DNA from: Gibbula magus
Taxonomy: Eukaryota > Mollusca > Gastropoda > Trochida > Trochidae
Direction: 5' to 3'
Assembly (NCBI GenBank): GCA_936450465.1
Contig: OW388291.1
Span: 37,362,656-37,426,655, forward strand
DNA length: 64,000 nucleotides
In this document: positions 59,931 to 64,000 of the stretch, piece by piece
Numbering within the stretch: position 1 is the stretch's first letter
Layout: every line of letters begins with the position of its first letter
The notes under the pieces: model-generated
Told to the model about the DNA's origin: nothing
Database searches by the model: none
What the model saw: the letters and a program-made list of their open reading frames with translations, nothing else
Translations under genes and position numbers: made by a program

Positions 59931-62799
59931 CAGCTTGGTCAAATGGAAAAATGTAGTTATTCTTCGTGATCCAATCAGACAATCCTTTTGAAGTGTCCCC
60001 ACCAAATTAATATGTCAACTAAAGCAGCAGGAGATAATTTATGGTATAACATTATAAAATAAAATTGTCAAAATAGTATGAAGTATGTTTTACTTGTGGA
60101 TACAGTTGAGCGAGTATGTGCATGTACATGTCTCTACTTCCATACCATATTCCCTTGTATAAATGATGCGATTGTTTATTGATAATATGTTTTTATTCTG
60201 AAGAATTACATTCAAAAAGAGTCGGCAGGGAGTTTAAGTCAGCGCTGATAATAATAACATAGAAACACACTTATAAGAATATGTATCCTCACATTAAGAA
60301 TCAACTTGTATTAAATCGCAGTTATAAAAGCAAAATGCAATGTATCATTATCTCCTTAAACATCCTGGCAAAACTTTCTACTGGGATAACTTATGATGCA
60401 TGAGTAACTGGAAAAGTAGACACCATTTCATAATGCAACCATTTGAAAGGAATTTAATTAATGGTGTATCTAACATTACACCAGGCACTTTGGTGATCAC
60501 AAATATCAATTGGGACTACTAAGTAATGTGGAAAGTGAATGATAGAAATGTTCTACTAAAATAAAATGTATACAGCATCATTTATTTCATTCATACATGA
60601 ACACAGTAGGACAATAGCCTTGTCTCTTTAGCAAAATTAACATTTCTTAAGAGTAAAAAGATTGATGGAGAATCGCCGCAACTTGGGAATATTGAAGGAG
60701 AGGTTCAGCCTTAAATTCAATGCGTTTCACTTGCGATTTAGTTTTCCAAATGACAACTAAAACAGCTGGCATTGACAGTCTGTATTTACGGAAATAAAGG
60801 AATTTCCATCACTAAGACTTTCATCCCTTGGGAGCTTCTTTGTCAACAGACATCAATAAGCTGTCTATCTCACTGTTGTATTGCCTGAAGTTTTTATATT
60901 TAAGTCAGTGGGTAGAGAGGAAACGATCAGTACTGCCATTGATCTTTAATTCGATAAATCATGTTGTTAATTTGTTGATTTTGTTTGACTTCTATAAAAG
61001 CAAAACAAGCAAGTGTGAAGAGAGTGTACATAGAAAATATGTTTACATAGATTTAAGTTTACTGTTGTATACACTCAAGTAATTGCATACAACAGTTGTC
61101 TTGATTTGAGTATCTAATGAATCCAAAACAGATAACAAGAGTTTAGTTATTGGTATACATCATAATCATGGCCGTAATCGCATCACTTCTCAAATATGCA
61201 TTAGATCATAAAATGTACAGTTTTGAATGATAAAGTTCTAGCAATGCAGATTGAACACCTTTTTACTTACCTTTTTAATAGTTGTTATTTATTGACACGT
61301 GTAATTGCTTATTTATAATTCGCAATTTGAGGTTTTGTGTGTGTGTGCTTCTGGAATCATTCCGGAGGTTATGATTTTCACACAAAAAGTGATGCCACAT
61401 TTTTTTTTGCAGGATATTAATTTAATCCAACTTCAAAGCTTCCAAAACCGGATGTTGACCAAACATGTTTTGAAACAATAATTCCCCTTAATGACGTCCT
61501 CATGGACACATCTCCAAGGAATTATTGTTAAAATGTTTTAAGGCGTTTGCAGTTACTTTTAAATGAAGGAACTGTAAATTGCAAACTGAGAATTTGAAAT
61601 TAATTTGGAAAATGCTGTTGGTTTCTTTTCAAATGTGAAATAAATAAAAATGAACGTTTTGAAGTGAGGTGGATAAAATGTTTATCTCACTTGTACCTTG
61701 TCTTCATTAATATGTTTGCATTAAATAATACGTTATTGCATAATGAAATGAATATAAAGTTTTACGGAATTACCCTATAAACGTGATGTTTTTTATAATA
61801 AAGGATCGAACGGATCATTTTGGGAGCTCAACTTCATTCATGGTCATAAACCAGCTTATCAACCTCTGCTTCACTGAAGGCATTTTACTGTTAATATTTA
61901 TGGTGCAAGTAATGGACATTTATGCCCAACACTGATCTAAAAATGGTTCCTTTGTGTACTGTTTATCATCACTTCTGCTAGCATAGAACATTTATAAGTG
62001 TTTTACATAATATAGAAGTTGTTATCCAGAAAATCCAATGTTCTTATATAGTCGACTCCTGAATATATCCAAAGGCTAATACAAACTGTGAACTAAAACA
62101 AAATTATTTGGTTTCATTTTTAAATGACTTCTTTTCTTCATATATAATCTATTTGGGGGACAGAGGTGTAACATTGCCAATTCTGGCCGATATGATATGA
62201 TTTACACATGAAAACCCATTAAATACAAATATAAATACAGATTACATTTTAATTTTTACATTTTTCTCATCATTTATTGACATTAATAAACCTTGATGGA
62301 ACTCATGTATTGGATTGAAAATATTAATTTACGACAATAAGAGTAATAATATGTAGTTAATCTAGAATAAAACTGAACAACCTCTGTTTCATCAAAGCCA
62401 TTGTAAAAGCTTAGCAACTTGTGGTGTTAAAAAAGCGTTCCAATAATTGTACAGAAACTGTGCTCTTAAGTTTCCAACTTAATTAGATTACGAGTATACA
62501 TCCATTTCAGTTACTTTCTATAACTTTCTTTGTAACATATATAATGCTCCTTTTCATCTAAATACAAAATTTAAAAACCCAAAGGTACTTGTGTGTAATG
62601 CTATTTCGTGTGAGGATACTATTGTTTTGTGATCTCTCGATTTCTTTTTCCATAAAAACAATATGTAATTACATGTTTTTTCTCAGTTCACAAGATAAAT
62701 CTAATGTTCAAGCTAGAGTACATGCATTGCTTTCTTTTCTCAGGAAAAAAAACATGATTAAGCCATCGACTCATTCATCGGTTTTTAATGTATCTAACT

Positions 62800-62857
62800 T
62801 GATAACAAAAATCAGGTTCTTGATTAATGCTGATCAAGAACCTGATTTTTGTTATCA
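62800..62857. repeat. Perfect 25-bp hairpin with 8-bp loop
   Basis: 62800-62824 and 62833-62857 are exact inverted copies around TAATGCTG. The arms include ATCAGGTTCTTGAT. Paralogous positions at 12612-12633 and 38128-38149 have only 9-bp and 6-bp arms (GTTCTTAAT/ATTAAGAAC and GTTCTT/AAGAAC). Confidence 0.95.
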
Positions 62858-63251
62858 TGAGACAATCAAAGTATTGATAGTGTTTGTTAAATTTGCTATG
62901 TTGTACTTTCAAATCCACTAAGCACAACACAAAGATTATAATGCAAATTTTGTCATTTTCCAAATTCCTTATTTGTTGCTGTGTTCCACCTCTTGTGTTT
63001 ATTTGATTAATTATAATTAAACAACTTATTTCAAGTATATTCTTTCCAACGGGCACTCACTCAATAAAGATCGTTATAAAGAGGACTATTAAAATGGAAT
63101 AATTCAATTAGCAACTCATATTCAGTCATTCTGATGGACGAGCGGCATAATTCCACCTGAAAATGATTCATAAATACGTTTAAAAAATGATTCTTTGGTA
63201 AACATATACATCACTTTATATCTTTAAAATGAGGATTTCTAGCTTTGTTGT

Positions 63252-63556
63252 AATACATACATACATACATACATACATACATACATACATACATACATAC
63301 TAACACATTTATACAGCGCTTAACCCCGTACACTACTCTGAAGCGCTATATAATGAAGGCATGACAATACCTGAAAGTCAATCAAAAGCAATGGAAAATA
63401 TATTAGTTTTCAGTCCAGATTCGAATTTAGAAAGTTCCTCACAGTCTCTGAGGTTTTGAGGAAGTTGGTTCCAAAGGGTAGGGCCGGCAACCTGAAAGTC
63501 ACGGTAACCAAAGGTGTCAGTTCTGGATGGAGGTATAAAAACCTTCTTAAAAGCAG
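63252..63556 (-). mobile_element. 5'-truncated CR1-like LINE tail with TATG microsatellite
   Basis: On the minus strand the frame at 63378-63578 encodes FGYRDFQVAGPTLWNQLPQN, LRDCEELSKFESGLKTNIFS, the standard C-terminus of CR1/L2-like ORF2. A short 3' UTR (GCGCTATATAATG, AGCGCTGTATAAATG) leads into a 12-copy TATG repeat (ATAC at 63252-63300). Unit 2 sequence resumes at GGTTAAACC (63556; partner 39388). The upstream side joins at GTTGTAAT (63252; partner 38573), so ~815 bp of unit 2 sequence is replaced by ~305 bp here. Confidence 0.85.
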
Positions 63557-64000
63557 GGTTAAACCAAAAGTACGCCATGTCATATTTAACACTTCAATTT
63601 ACAATACTATAATGATTCTTGAAATAACTGTTTCGTAGTCTCAGTGAGCTTGTATTGGCTACTTGTAATCTTGGGTAATTGCACATGCTATAAACCATGT
63701 CTTTCTTTCTGAACAGCGACTGACCAAAGGCGTCATTGCTTTTTCAGATTGAAACCCTCTGATAAAAGTTACATGCTTGATTACATACTGTCACGTAAGT
63801 AATTATACATCAGAGAAATACGACCTGTCTCATTTCAATCACTTGTGATAAAAATATGCCAGACTGATCGATTTACTCGTCAGAAGAACCTGTAATGACT
63901 TTGGACATTTACAGAGAAATAAGGTAACATCACTGATGGATTACTGTAGAATAGGAATACTAGAAATACTCTAGATAATTCTCGAAAATTATGTAAATTA

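Larger units (their letters stand above)
56590..64000. repeat. Unit 3 of the ~25-kb array (truncated by the window end)
   Basis: Starts with GATTAATTAATTAATA.CATCTCG and follows the order of unit 2 to the block ending near 63950. The stretch 57560-58810 does not align with the corresponding part of unit 2; its segment 58085-58145 (GAGTGTTGATATATTTGATA, then TCAGAAGACACTTGG) instead resembles 16390-16435 in unit 1. The frame 57821-58099 lies in that stretch and has no recognised motif. Confidence 0.7.

Overview
This is eukaryotic, AT-rich, almost entirely non-coding DNA. Dispersed tRNA-derived SINEs, 5'-truncated non-LTR retrotransposon tails, many hairpin (foldback) elements, and repeat families that I recall from molluscs (blocks with AGCTCATCTGGCCTGAAAGG, with GGTCTTCAAGAC termini, or with ATGCCCCCG termini) suggest a marine mollusc or close lophotrochozoan. 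That assignment rests on family recognition, not a search. No bacterial operon, CRISPR array or intact long gene is present. An exact 200-base run of N at 19018-19217 is an assembly gap.

Large-scale layout. By eye, most of the window is a degenerate array of a long repeat unit with a spacing near 25 kb. Unit 0 is partial (about 705-7320). Unit 1 runs about 10050-25450, unit 2 about 31200-50690, and unit 3 from about 56590 to the end. The same landmarks recur in order in units 2 and 3 at offsets of about 24.2-25.0 kb, and in units 1 and 2 mostly at 25.0-26.2 kb. The spacers between units (7321-10050, 25450-31200, 50690-56590) hold most of the protein-like relics.

Spacer 1 holds a minus-strand, intron-bearing fragment that I tentatively compare with hAT/ZNF862-type proteins, plus a foldback element. 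Spacer 2 holds a candidate TATA/CRE/Inr promoter, a broken Crypton-type tyrosine recombinase gene (28706-30335) that keeps all its recognisable catalytic residues, and two foldbacks. Spacer 3 holds a LINE fragment with an RT-type zinc knuckle, a SINE with a 44-base C tract, an unidentified 145-residue minus-strand ORF upstream of a retroelement-like 3' end, and a foldback with perfect 30-bp arms.

Within the units, notable insertions are a ~540-bp MITE (161-704); a ~573-bp element with ~90-bp inverted termini that carries a RecQ helicase fragment (4599-5173); a 145-bp-period array followed by an L2/CR1-like tail (14141-15208); two members of a ~1.5-kb family that entered units 1 and 2 separately; and a LINE tail in unit 3.

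The most unusual signals are: (1) three unrelated foldback elements whose arms disagree recurrently at CTCG/CGAG sites, each read in the same direction in both arms; (2) a RecQ helicase fragment packaged between long inverted termini; (3) paralogue comparisons that look like template-switch mutations (a new 25-bp perfect hairpin at 62800-62857 and a 67-bp perfect inverted copy at 12485/13769); and (4) the ~25-kb array itself, with an exon-like block that keeps its splice acceptor in three copies. All alignments were done by eye, and block ends are approximate.
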